The notes below the pieces were generated by a model. The model searched no databases. It worked only from the letters and a program-made list of their open reading frames with translations, and was not told the origin of the DNA. Of a stretch of DNA of 64,000 nt, positions 8,285 to 16,205 are shown piece after piece. A program made the position numbers and the translations under genes. Origin of the DNA: Humitalea sp050632385 (GTDB taxonomy: Bacteria > Pseudomonadota > Alphaproteobacteria > Acetobacterales > Acetobacteraceae); assembly GCF_050632385.1 (NCBI RefSeq), contig NZ_CP192599.1, positions 4,340,001 through 4,404,000 of the forward strand. Reading direction: 5' to 3'. Numbering within the stretch: the stretch's first letter is position 1; each line of letters opens with the position of its first letter.

Positions 8285-9123
8285 AGGAGCCCGATCCCCG
8301 CGCGGCGCTGACGGCGGCGGGCCAGTTGCCCGATGCGGAGCTTGATCTCGCGACCATCGCCCTGCACTTCGCCCTGATCGATACCCCCGATGGCGACTGG
8401 CGCGGGGCGATGGACCACCTGACCGACATCGCCCGCGCCATGACCCTGGCGGCGGAGCAAAGCCCCGCCGCCGAGCAGGGCGATGCAGAGGCCCGCCGCG
8501 GCGTGCTGGCCGAGGTGATCCACGGCGACTTCGGCTATGCCGGCGACAGCGAGACCTATGACGACCCGGCGAACGCCAATCTGCTGCAGGTGATCGAGCG
8601 GCGGCGCGGGCTTCCGGTCGCGCTGGGCCTGCTGTGGATGCATGCGGCCGATGCGGTGGGCTGGCCGGTGCATGGGCTGGACTTCCCGGGGCACTTCTTC
8701 CTGGCGCTGGAGGGGGTGCGTGGCCAGGTGGTGGTCGATCCCTTCAACGAAGGGACCGCGATGGATGCCCCGGCCCTGCGCGAGGTGCTGAAGCGGGTCG
8801 AGGGCCGGCAGGCCGAGTTGCGGCCGAACATGGTCGCCCCGGTGGAACGCCGGTCGGTGCTGCTGCGCTTGCAGAACAACATCAAGCTGCGCCGGTTGAA
8901 GGCGCAGGACATGGCGGGCGCGCTGGCCTGCACCGAGGACATGCTGCGCCTGGCGCCGGATTCCGCGCCGCTGTGGCGGGAGGCGGGGTTGATGAACCAG
9001 CGGCTGGACCGGATCGGCGCGGCGCTGGTCTGTCTGGACCGGTTTTTGGCGCTGGTGCCGACGGGGGAGGCGGCGGAGCGGGTGAAGGGGGTGATGGAGG
9101 AGTTGCGGCAACGCTTGAACTGA
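8281..9123 (+). CDS. SirB1-like transglutaminase/TPR protein
   Basis: A 280-residue protein of the SirB1_N plus tetratricopeptide architecture. The first part (about 20-180) is a transglutaminase-like fold: LLQVIERRRGLPVALGLLWM, GLDFPGHFFLALEG with a conserved His, and VVVDPFNEG. The usual catalytic Cys is not evident, as is common in SirB1 relatives. The C-terminal about 80 residues (LLRLQNNIKLRRL, AGALACTEDMLRLAPDSA) are TPR-like. The function is unknown. The start is a TTG overlapping the HIT stop. A decayed copy of this gene's 3' end lies at 10456-10542. Confidence 0.8.
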   Translation: MKEPDPRAALTAAGQLPDAELDLATIALHFALIDTPDGDWRGAMDHLTDIARAMTLAAEQSPAAEQGDAEARRGVLAEVIHGDFGYAGDSETYDDPANANLLQVIERRRGLPVALGLLWMHAADAVGWPVHGLDFPGHFFLALEGVRGQVVVDPFNEGTAMDAPALREVLKRVEGRQAELRPNMVAPVERRSVLLRLQNNIKLRRLKAQDMAGALACTEDMLRLAPDSAPLWREAGLMNQRLDRIGAALVCLDRFLALVPTGEAAERVKGVMEELRQRLN

Positions 9124-9260
9124 GGTTTTCCTTAGGTTTTTGCTGTTTCGGACAAATTGCCGGGGGCTTGCGGGCGCCCCCAGTTTAACGTTCCGACCGC
9201 CGCCTGGACGGCCTAGCATGCCCCCCAAAAGGGGCAGTCCGAGGCAAGGGAGGATGCGCC

Positions 9261-10451
9261 ATGGCGATCGCCACCGTATCGAGCCGCATGCTGGCCACCG
9301 CCGAGGAGCGACGCACCCTCAGGCAATTCGTGCAGCGTGTCGTCAGCGAGCGCGGGTTTGGCCCGGATGCCTGCGACTTCACCTTCGGCAACCCCCAGGA
9401 ACCGCCGCTGCGCGGGCTGGTCGAGGCGCTGATCCGCCACGCGGAGCCGCGCGGCGTGCACTGGTTCGCCTATATCACCCACAACCCGGTGGCGCGCGAG
9501 GCGGTGGCCCGGTCGCTGCGCCAGGCGCGTGGGCGGCCCTACCAGGCGGCCGATATCGCCATCACCGCGGGCGGGTTTGGCGCGCTGGCGGCGGCGCTGC
9601 TGGCCGTGCTGGAACCGGGTGACGAGGTTCTCTATCCGCGCCCGGGCTGGTTTTTGTACGGCGGGCTGACGCGCGCGGCGGGGGGCACGCCGGTTCCGGT
9701 GGATCTGGTGCCGGGGAGTTTCGACCTCGATCTTGGCGCCATCGCCGCCGCGATCGGGCCGCGGACGCGGGTGGTGGTGGTGAATACGCCGCATAATCCG
9801 ACGGGGCGGATTTTTCCGCGTGCCCAGCTTGATGCGTTGGCGGGGTTGCTGGCCGAGGCATCCGAGCGGCATGGCAAGGTGATCTATCTGTTGGCCGACG
9901 AACCCTATGCGCGGATCGTCTTCGACGGGCACGTGCATATCAGCCCGGCCGAGAGCTATCCGCATACGCTGGTCGCCTATTCCTACGGCAAGGTGCTGCT
10001 GGCGCCGGGGGAACGGCTCGGCTGGCTGGCGCTGTGCCCGGATATGCCGGAGGCCGACCGCGTTGCGCTGCGCGACGCCGTGGAGCTGGCCCAGATGTCG
10101 CACGGCTGGGCTTTTGCGGGGCAAACGCTGCAGCGCGCGCTGCCGGAGTTGGAGGGTCTGTGTATCGACGTGACGGCGTTGCAGCGGCGGCGCGACCGGA
10201 TGGTCGAGGGGTTGCGGGCGGCGGGCTATGAGGTGGCGGTGCCGGAGGGGACTTTTTATCTCGTGCCGCATGCGCCGGAGGCGGATGATGTGGCGTTTGC
10301 CGCCCGGCTGGCGGCCGGGGATGTCTGGGTGCTGCCGGGCAGTGTGGCGGAGATGCCGGGGCGGTTTCGGATCAGCCTGACGGCGACGGATGCGATGGTG
10401 GAGCGGGCACTGCCGGTGTTTGCGCGGGTGATGAGGGCGGTGCGGGGGTGA
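9261..10451 (+). CDS. PLP-dependent class I/II aminotransferase
   Basis: A 396-residue fold-type I aminotransferase. Visible landmarks are VNTPHNPTGR (Asn179 and Pro180), ADEPY (Asp213, binding the PLP ring nitrogen), the Schiff-base Lys244 in YSYGKVLLAPGERLGW and a C-terminal substrate Arg in GRFRISL. The amino donor cannot be told from sequence; overall it resembles the AspC/aromatic-type group. A good GGGAGG ribosome site precedes ATG 9261. The gene sits between the SirB1-like gene and a decayed duplicate of that gene's tail, so it lies inside a rearranged segment. Confidence 0.88.
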   Translation: MAIATVSSRMLATAEERRTLRQFVQRVVSERGFGPDACDFTFGNPQEPPLRGLVEALIRHAEPRGVHWFAYITHNPVAREAVARSLRQARGRPYQAADIAITAGGFGALAAALLAVLEPGDEVLYPRPGWFLYGGLTRAAGGTPVPVDLVPGSFDLDLGAIAAAIGPRTRVVVVNTPHNPTGRIFPRAQLDALAGLLAEASERHGKVIYLLADEPYARIVFDGHVHISPAESYPHTLVAYSYGKVLLAPGERLGWLALCPDMPEADRVALRDAVELAQMSHGWAFAGQTLQRALPELEGLCIDVTALQRRRDRMVEGLRAAGYEVAVPEGTFYLVPHAPEADDVAFAARLAAGDVWVLPGSVAEMPGRFRISLTATDAMVERALPVFARVMRAVRG

Positions 10452-10455
10452 AGGA

Positions 10456-10542
10456 CTGGATCGGCTGCTGGCGTTGCCGAAGGGCGTGGTTGCGGATCGG
10501 GTGACAGGTGCGATGGAAGATTTGCGGCACTGGTTGAACTAG
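10456..10542 (+). pseudogene. Remnant of a duplicated SirB1-like gene 3' end
   Basis: Read from 10456, 29 codons end in TAG 10540-10542. The translation begins LDRLLALPKG and ends DRVTGAMEDLRHWLN. It lines up with the C-terminus of the SirB1-like protein at 9034-9123 (LDRFLALVPTG ... ERVKGVMEELRQRLN) with one codon missing. Similarity continues past both stop codons (GTTTCGGNCAAATT in each), so about 120 bp is shared. There is no start or upstream domain, so this is a decayed fragment. It begins 5 nt after the aminotransferase stop. Confidence 0.7.
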
Positions 10543-10666
10543 ATACAAAAGGCGGAGTTTTCGACGTTTCGGTCAAATTTCTGCTCGGTCGGTTCGGCAG
10601 TTGCTACACCAGATTGACTCAGCGTTTGTGGTGCGTATTGAGTTTGATGCCCTTCGAGAATCCATC

Positions 10667-11251
10667 ATGCTGTCTTCCGCTCCCAAACGACCGTCCGAGT
10701 TTATTATTTCAGATAAACAATGGAGAGCAGTTAGTGCCTTGGAAAAACTACCGGAAGTAGGCCTGCAGGTGGCAATTTTTATAAATCACTTCGGCGCCAT
10801 TGAAAATTCCCTGCCATCTCTTTTTTCAAAAATTACTGGAATAGATGGATCCACCAGCGAGCACTTGCTGGGAGTTAGCACCAGCTTTTCCCAACGTCTC
10901 GGAATAGTCGAAACAGCCTCGCTCGCAGTCGAAATGACTGAGGGATTTAATGCTTTCTATGATGAATTATTTTCAGAAATTAAATTTCTTGAAGGGCGAC
11001 GCAACAGTTATTGCCATTCCTTATACACGAATACGGGCCACGCAGATCAAATTCGGATGATTTGTTATAAAACGGATGGAAGACGCGCAACAAAAGAAGA
11101 AATAATTACAGCCTTGTCCGTAAAAAAAGATTGCGCTCGGGCTGAACGAGTATCACTTTCATTATTTTATCTCCTCGAGGGAACAAGAATACTATCGAAA
11201 CCCCTAAGAAGAAAAAATCAAAAAAATCCCCCTTCTAAATCAGCAACGTAG
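10667..11251 (+). CDS. Hypothetical protein with HEPN-like RNxxxH motif; foreign composition
   Basis: A 194-residue (from ATG 10667) all-helical-looking protein with no signal peptide. It has RNSYCH at 112-117, matching the R-N-x3-H motif of HEPN ribonucleases, in a context (FLEGRRNSYCHSLY) like the conserved helix of many small HEPN proteins, and FGAIENSLPSLFSKITG near residue 42 resembles their first helix. The gene is plainly A/T-rich, with A/T-ending codons (AAA, ATT, TTA, GAA), unlike every neighbour, which indicates recent transfer. A TTG at 10601 could extend it by 22 residues. No partner antitoxin is visible. HEPN membership is inference. Confidence 0.6.
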   Translation: MLSSAPKRPSEFIISDKQWRAVSALEKLPEVGLQVAIFINHFGAIENSLPSLFSKITGIDGSTSEHLLGVSTSFSQRLGIVETASLAVEMTEGFNAFYDELFSEIKFLEGRRNSYCHSLYTNTGHADQIRMICYKTDGRRATKEEIITALSVKKDCARAERVSLSLFYLLEGTRILSKPLRRKNQKNPPSKSAT

Positions 11252-11472
11252 ACAAAACAATTTGGGCGCCGCCCTATTTATTTTAGAATACATTTTTTAT
11301 CCCGTGCGCAGTTGCTCACGTGCATTGGCTGGAGGGCAGCGGCGCACATCTCCCGTGGGCGGGAATTCATTAGCACGCCCCGCCAAAAATAGGTATAAAA
11401 ACCGCGCTTGACCCACACCCCACCCCCACCCACCTTGCAAGGGTAGATTCCCAAGGACCGCCCCCAGGCCGC
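11252..11472. other. A/T-rich intergenic tail of the foreign islet
   Basis: No gene is visible. The first about 60 bases are still A/T-rich like the upstream gene; composition then returns to G/C-rich. A TTAGCAC heptamer at about 11369 resembles half of a CIRCE operator but the complementary half is missing. The segment just before hrcA is C-rich (repeated CACCC). Confidence 0.5.
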
Positions 11473-12585
11473 ATGGCATTGCCGACCCCTTTCCGCGCTC
11501 CATCGCTGATGCAGCCAAACCCGGTGCTGGACCCGCAGACACGCCGCACGATCGACGAACGATCGGGCGCCATCCTGCGCCAAATCGTCGAATTGTATGT
11601 CGAGACGGGGGAACCCGTCGGCTCCCGCACCCTGTCCCGCCGCCTGCCCGTCGCGCTGTCCCCGGCGACCATCCGCAATGCGATGGCGGATCTGGAGGAT
11701 GCTGGGCTGCTCTATGCCCCCCATACCTCGGCCGGGCGGCTGCCGACCGACCGGGGGTTGCGGCTCTTCGTCGATGGCTTGCTGGAATTCGGCGACCTGG
11801 CGGAGGAGGATCGCGACACGATCGCCGCCCGCTGCGCCGCCGCCGGGCGGTCGATGCAGGATACGCTGGCCGAGGCGGGGACCATGCTCTCGGGCCTGGC
11901 GGGGGCAGCAGGGCTGGTGGTGGCGCCCAAGGGCGAGGCGCCGGTGCGCCATATCGAATTCGTCGGCCTGTCCCCCGGCCGGGCGCTGGTGGTGCTGGTT
12001 ACCGCCGATGGCCAGGTGGAAAACCGGGTGATCGACATCCCCGCGGGCCTGCCGCCCTCGGCCCTGGTGCAGGCCAGCAATTACCTCAACGCCCGGCTGG
12101 GCGGCCGCACCCTGGACGATGCCAAGCGCGATATCGAGGATGAGGTCGCCGCCCACCGCACCCAATTGGATGCGCTGACCGAGGCCGTGGTCGGCGCCGG
12201 CTTGGCGACCTGGGCAGGCGGCGGGGCACAGGGGTCGCTGATCCTGCGCGGCCAGTCGCGGCTGTTGCGGAACCTGGAGGGCCTGGCCCAGGTGCAGCAG
12301 ATCGAGGCGCTGTTCGAGCGCCTGGAAGCCGAGGAGACGATGCTGCGGCTGCTGGACCTGGCGCAGCGGGGGACCGGGGTCCAGATCTTCATCGGTGCCG
12401 AGAACGGGCTGTTCGACAGCGCCGGGCTGTCGATGGTGGTCGCGCCCTTTGGCGCCGCGACCGGGCCGGATCGGCAGCGGGTGGTGGGCGCGATCGGGGT
12501 GATCGGACCGACGCGGATCAATTATCGCCGGATCATCCCGGTGGTGGATTACACGGCGCGGGTGATCGGGCGGTTGCTGGGCTGA
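11473..12585 (+). CDS. hrcA: Heat-inducible transcription repressor HrcA
   Basis: A 370-residue HrcA, which binds CIRCE operators upstream of groESL and dnaK and depends on GroEL for activity. The N-terminal winged helix covers about 20-85 (RQIVELYVETGEPVGSRTLS, SPATIRNAMADLEDAGLL, HTSAGRLPTDRGLR). The central GAF-like and dimerisation parts follow, with FIGAENGLFDSAGLSMVVAPFG and GVIGPTRINYRRIIPVVDYT near the end. ATG 11509 is an alternative start. It is not next to grpE or rph as in many alphaproteobacteria: a lysis gene and two metabolic genes separate it from rph. Confidence 0.93.
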   Translation: MALPTPFRAPSLMQPNPVLDPQTRRTIDERSGAILRQIVELYVETGEPVGSRTLSRRLPVALSPATIRNAMADLEDAGLLYAPHTSAGRLPTDRGLRLFVDGLLEFGDLAEEDRDTIAARCAAAGRSMQDTLAEAGTMLSGLAGAAGLVVAPKGEAPVRHIEFVGLSPGRALVVLVTADGQVENRVIDIPAGLPPSALVQASNYLNARLGGRTLDDAKRDIEDEVAAHRTQLDALTEAVVGAGLATWAGGGAQGSLILRGQSRLLRNLEGLAQVQQIEALFERLEAEETMLRLLDLAQRGTGVQIFIGAENGLFDSAGLSMVVAPFGAATGPDRQRVVGAIGVIGPTRINYRRIIPVVDYTARVIGRLLG

Positions 12586-12586
12586 C

Positions 12587-12616
12587 GCCCATTTATTCGT
12601 TGCCCATTTATTCGTT
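12587..12616 (+). repeat. Exact 15-bp tandem duplication after hrcA
   Basis: The unit GCCCATTTATTCGTT occurs twice head to tail (12587-12601 and 12602-12616), immediately after the hrcA stop. It is A/T-rich within G/C-rich surroundings. No hairpin is formed; it may be simple slippage. Confidence 0.8.
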
Positions 12617-12729
12617 GCTTAGGCGCCGCGCGGCGACCAAGACTATCCCCGGCGGACCTGACCGGATCGCGACAGCGGCAAACCTCCGCCACGGATGGAC
12701 GACACCTGTCGTGCGCGAAGGGGAAACCC

Positions 12730-13968
12730 ATGCCGCTTCCGCTCCTGGCGCTCGCCGCCTCGATCCTTCCAGAGATTGTGCGCGTCCTGGCCGGGGATCG
12801 CGCCGGGGCCGCCGCGGCCTCGGTCACCGAGGCCGTGCGCGTCGCGACGGGCACCGATGACCCGGAACTGGCCAAGCAGAAACTGGACGCCGACCCCGCC
12901 GCCGTGACGGCGCTGCGGGTGCAGCTTGCCCAGATCGCCATCGACGGCGAACGCCTTCGCTTCGAGGCGGAGGAGAAGCGGCGCCAGGCGGAGATCGACG
13001 AACTCAACAAGCGGCTGGCCGATGTGCAATCGGCCAGGAGCACGATGACGAGCCTGGCGGACAAGGGCAGCGCGATGGCCTGGGGGGCGCCGATCATCTC
13101 CCTGGTCGTCACGATCGGGTTTTTCTGGACCTTCTACATCGTGCGGCAGACCGACCTGTCGGTGAACCAGTCGGCGCGGGATTTGATGAACATCATCGTG
13201 GGGTCGCTGGTCGCGGCCTTTACCGCGGTGGTGAATTTCTGGATCGGCTCGTCGCAAGGCTCGCGGGACAAGGATGCGACGGTCCGCACCCTGCAGGCCG
13301 CGCAATCGGCCCAGGCGCAATCGGCCATCCAGGGACAGACAGAGCAGGCGCAGGCCGCGATCCAGGGGCTGCGGCAACTCGTGACCACGCCGGTCGCGGC
13401 GATGCATGCGGCGGGGCCGCAGAAACCCGGCAATTTCGACCGCTGCGTCGCGATGGTGCTGGAGAAGGAGGGCGGCTTCAGCAACCACCCGCGCGATCGC
13501 GGCGGGCCGACGAATTTCGGTATCACGCTGAAGGCCTTTGCCGATTTCAACGAGATGGATGCGGCGAGCGTCACCGAGGACATGATGCGCAACCTGAAGG
13601 TGGAGGAAGCCAGGGAGATCTATCGCGCCAAGTATTGGACCGCGGCCAATTGCGATGCGCTGCCGCCCGGGGTTGACCTGATGACCTTCGATTTCGGCGT
13701 GAACGCCGGGGTGCGGACCTCGATCAAGATGCTGCAGGAATTGGCGGGGGTGACGGCGGATGGATCGATCGGGCCGATCACCCTGGCGGCGGTGCGGGCC
13801 GGCAATCCCCGTGACCTGATCAACAAATTCGCCGAACGCCGGCTGGCGCATTACCAAAGCCTGGCGGAGTTCGACGTGTTCGGGCGCGGCTGGACGGCGC
13901 GCACCGTGTCGGTGCGGGATGAGGCGCTGCGGATGCTGGAGGCGGTGGCGGTGCCTACTCCGCCCTGA
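12730..13968 (+). CDS. Holin-endolysin fusion (GTA-type holin plus GH108 muramidase)
   Basis: A 412-residue fusion. Residues 1-180 look like the 3TM holin family linked to gene-transfer-agent release: a hydrophobic N-terminus (3-20), a charged helical stretch with EEKRRQAEIDELNKRL, and two membrane segments (about 118-138 and 152-174). A Gln/Ala-rich linker (185-215) leads to a GH108-type muramidase: MVLEKEGGFSNHPRDRGG with catalytic Glu247, then PTNFGIT, YWTAANCDALPPGVDLMTFD, and a C-terminal peptidoglycan-binding part with GVTADGSIGPIT. It could both perforate the membrane and cut peptidoglycan. No capsid or tail genes are nearby. Its 3' end overlaps the convergent Bug gene by 14 nt. Confidence 0.8.
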   Translation: MPLPLLALAASILPEIVRVLAGDRAGAAAASVTEAVRVATGTDDPELAKQKLDADPAAVTALRVQLAQIAIDGERLRFEAEEKRRQAEIDELNKRLADVQSARSTMTSLADKGSAMAWGAPIISLVVTIGFFWTFYIVRQTDLSVNQSARDLMNIIVGSLVAAFTAVVNFWIGSSQGSRDKDATVRTLQAAQSAQAQSAIQGQTEQAQAAIQGLRQLVTTPVAAMHAAGPQKPGNFDRCVAMVLEKEGGFSNHPRDRGGPTNFGITLKAFADFNEMDAASVTEDMMRNLKVEEAREIYRAKYWTAANCDALPPGVDLMTFDFGVNAGVRTSIKMLQELAGVTADGSIGPITLAAVRAGNPRDLINKFAERRLAHYQSLAEFDVFGRGWTARTVSVRDEALRMLEAVAVPTPP

Positions 13969-14917
13969 TCCCGCCGGCGCGGACGACCGCGGCCCAGACC
14001 GCCTGTTCGGCCCGCAAGGCGGTCGCGAAATCGGCCGGGCTGTCGGCGATGATGGAAAAACCCTGGCGTTCCATCGCGGCCACCGTGTCGGGTTCCGCGA
14101 CCCAGGCGCGCAGCGATGCATGGAGCCGCGCGATGATCGGCTCCGGCGTGCCGGCGGGGGCGAAGAAGGCCTGGAAATTGTCGGAGACGAGGCCGGCAAA
14201 GCCCTGTTCGACCAGGCTGGGCACGCCGCCGATGGCGACCGGGCCGGTGACGGCAAGGCCGCGCAGGGTGCCGGCGGCGACATGGGCTTGGGCCACGGGC
14301 AGGGAGGAGGAGACCATGTCCACCTGCCCGCCCAAGGCCGCCTGCACCGCGGGGGCGGCGCCGTTGAACGGCACGTGCAGGATGTCGATGTTGGCGCGCT
14401 GCTTGAGCATCTCCATCGCCAGGTGTGGCGAGGTGCCGATGCCGGGTGAGGAATAGGTCAGCGCCCCCGGCCGCGCCCGGGCCGCCGTGACCAGCCCCGC
14501 GATGTCCTGGAAGGGCCGGTCGGGGCGGGAGGCGATGATGTTGAAGGACGTGGCGACCCGCGTGACGGGGATCAGGTCGCGGGCCAGGTCGTAGGGCACC
14601 TGGGCATAGAGGCTGGGGTTGATCGCGATGGCGGCCGAGACGAACAGCAGGGTCGTGCCATCGGGGGTGGCGCGCGCCGCCTGGCCGATGCCGATATTGG
14701 CGCCGGCGCCGGGGCGGTTTTCCACGACGAAGGGCTGGCCGAGGCGGCTGGACAGGTCGCGCGCCGCTTGGCGCGCCAATTGGTCGGTCGGCCCGCCCGG
14801 GGCGAAGGGCACGATGACCCGGACGGGGCGGTCGGGCCAGGCGGTCTGGGCGATCGCGGGAAGCGCCAGCAGGGCGGGTGCGGCCAGCAGGGCGCGGCGG
14901 TGGACAGGGTTGCGCAT
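13955..14917 (-). CDS. Tripartite tricarboxylate-type (Bug) periplasmic receptor
   Basis: A 320-residue Bug-family solute receptor. An exported N-terminus (RRALLAAPALLALPAIAQ) is followed by the family opening WPDRPVRVIVPFAPGGPTDQ, then VVENRPGAGANIGIGQAARA and HVPFNGAAPAVQAALGGQVD. Bug proteins bind carboxylates and related small molecules; the ligand cannot be read from sequence. ATG 14917 gives the normal signal peptide. No TctA/TctB membrane genes are near. It is divergent from an FAH-family hydrolase gene with 89 nt between starts, suggesting shared control. Confidence 0.88.
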   Translation of the reverse strand: MRNPVHRRALLAAPALLALPAIAQTAWPDRPVRVIVPFAPGGPTDQLARQAARDLSSRLGQPFVVENRPGAGANIGIGQAARATPDGTTLLFVSAAIAINPSLYAQVPYDLARDLIPVTRVATSFNIIASRPDRPFQDIAGLVTAARARPGALTYSSPGIGTSPHLAMEMLKQRANIDILHVPFNGAAPAVQAALGGQVDMVSSSLPVAQAHVAAGTLRGLAVTGPVAIGGVPSLVEQGFAGLVSDNFQAFFAPAGTPEPIIARLHASLRAWVAEPDTVAAMERQGFSIIADSPADFATALRAEQAVWAAVVRAGGIRAE

Positions 14918-14940
14918 GGGGCTTTGCCTCGGTAGTTTTT

Positions 14941-14978
14941 TATCGACAATATGTTTCCGCCACCCAGTGTATCGACAA
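14941..14978. promoter_or_regulatory. Direct repeat TATCGACAA in divergent promoter region
   Basis: TATCGACAA occurs at 14941-14949 and 14970-14978, 29 bp start to start, within the 89-bp gap between the divergent Bug and FAH genes. The placement fits a regulator site controlling both genes, but no regulator gene is adjacent and only two copies are seen. Confidence 0.25.
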
Positions 14979-15006
14979 GGGGGTGCCGGGCAAAGGGAGG
15001 CGGACA

Positions 15007-15897
15007 ATGCGGCTTGTGACGTTTGATGCGGGTGCCGGCGCGCGCGTGGGTGTGGTGCTGGATGCGACCGGGGCCAGCGTGTTGGACCTGCATGCGGCTT
15101 CGGGCGGGGCTGCGCCCTATGCGTCGATGCTGGCGCTGATCGCGGCCTGGCCGCAGGTGAAGGCGCAGGTCGCGGGTTGGGCGGCGAGCCCGCCGGCGGG
15201 TGCCACGGTGACTGGTGCCAAGCTGCTGGCGCCGATCCCCCGGCCCGCGAAAAACGTGTTCTGCGTCGGCCGCAACTATCAGGCGCATATCAACGAGGGG
15301 CTGAAGGCCCGCGGCGCCCCCCCTGCCCCGCCGCCGGCCCTGCCGGAATTCTTCACCAAGCCGCCGACCGCCGTGATCGGGCCGGATGAGCCGACGCTGC
15401 ATTTCCCGATCAATACCGCGATGGATTACGAGGTCGAGCTGGTGCTGATCATCGGCACCACCGGGCGCGACATCGTCCAGGCCGACGCCCTCAAGCACAT
15501 CTTTGGCTATACGGTCGGCAATGACGTGACGGCGCGCCGGTTGCAGCGGGCGCATGGGCAGTGGTTCAAGGGCAAGGGGTTGGACAAGTCCTGCCCGCTC
15601 GGCCCCTGGATCGTGACGGCGGATGCGCTGGACCCGATGGATCTGCAATTGACCATGACGGTGAATGGCGAGCTGCGGCAGGACAGCCGGACCAGCAACA
15701 TGATCTTCCCGATCCCGTCGATCATCGAGCATCTGTCGGCCGGGTTGACCCTGGAGGCGGGGGACATCGTGATGACCGGCACGCCGCATGGCGTGGGCTA
15801 TGCGATGGACCCGCCGCAGCATCTGAAGGCCGGGGACAAGATGGAGGCCTATGTCGAAGGCATCGGCACCTTGCGGACGCCGGTGATCGACGCCTGA
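15007..15897 (+). CDS. Fumarylacetoacetate hydrolase family protein
   Basis: A 296-residue FAH-family enzyme. FAH relatives cleave C-C bonds or hydrate/decarboxylate beta-keto or oxo acids with a divalent metal. Key parts are CVGRNYQAHINEG, the metal ligands in DYEVELVLIIG (Glu142, Glu144), GYTVGNDVTARRLQ, and the C-terminal GDIVMTGTPHGVGYAMDPP. An AGGGAGG site precedes ATG 15007. Divergent pairing with a Bug receptor suggests uptake and breakdown of the same organic acid; the substrate is not identifiable. Confidence 0.88.
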   Translation: MRLVTFDAGAGARVGVVLDATGASVLDLHAASGGAAPYASMLALIAAWPQVKAQVAGWAASPPAGATVTGAKLLAPIPRPAKNVFCVGRNYQAHINEGLKARGAPPAPPPALPEFFTKPPTAVIGPDEPTLHFPINTAMDYEVELVLIIGTTGRDIVQADALKHIFGYTVGNDVTARRLQRAHGQWFKGKGLDKSCPLGPWIVTADALDPMDLQLTMTVNGELRQDSRTSNMIFPIPSIIEHLSAGLTLEAGDIVMTGTPHGVGYAMDPPQHLKAGDKMEAYVEGIGTLRTPVIDA

Positions 15898-16039
15898 GGG
15901 CTGTCTCGCCGGGCTGGGGGCGTCGCGGAATTGTGGACGGACGTAAACGGTCGGTTCACGGAATGGGGCCCAGAAGGCGGGCATGACGTCCGGCCCGGTT
16001 TTCAGGATGGGGCCGCCGGACACCGCCGGGGTTCCGCCC

Positions 16040-16132
16040 ATGTCCGCCTTGTTCCAGCGCCTGCTGCGCCGGCTTCGCTACCGCCCCGAGCGCCGCTACA
16101 TGCGGGGCGCCCCGAAGCCGCCGCTTTATTGA
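16040..16132 (+). CDS. Possible 30-residue Arg-rich small protein
   Basis: In the 308-bp gap 15898-16205 the only notable reading frame is ATG 16040 to TGA 16132, encoding MSALFQRLLRRLRYRPERRY followed by MRGAPKPPLY. It has host-like codon use and an amphipathic, strongly basic sequence like other short basic proteins, but no clear ribosome site. TTGACTT occurs twice, 17 bp apart (about 16129 and 16146), and might contain -35 elements for rph. Nothing else is seen in the gap. Confidence 0.25.
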   Translation: MSALFQRLLRRLRYRPERRYMRGAPKPPLY

Positions 16133-16205
16133 CTTGACCGCCTGATTGACTTGGCCAACCGGGCGGGGTTCCTGCGCCGCGAACAGACACGCGGAGCCCC
16201 ACCCC

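Noticed and set aside
9034..10585. Aminotransferase carried by a transposon
   Set aside because: The flanking similarity is a diverged piece of the SirB1 gene in direct orientation, not terminal inverted repeats, and there is no transposase.
11369..11400. Possible CIRCE operator before hrcA
   Set aside because: Only a TTAGCAC half is present; the required inverted GAGTGCTAA half is absent.
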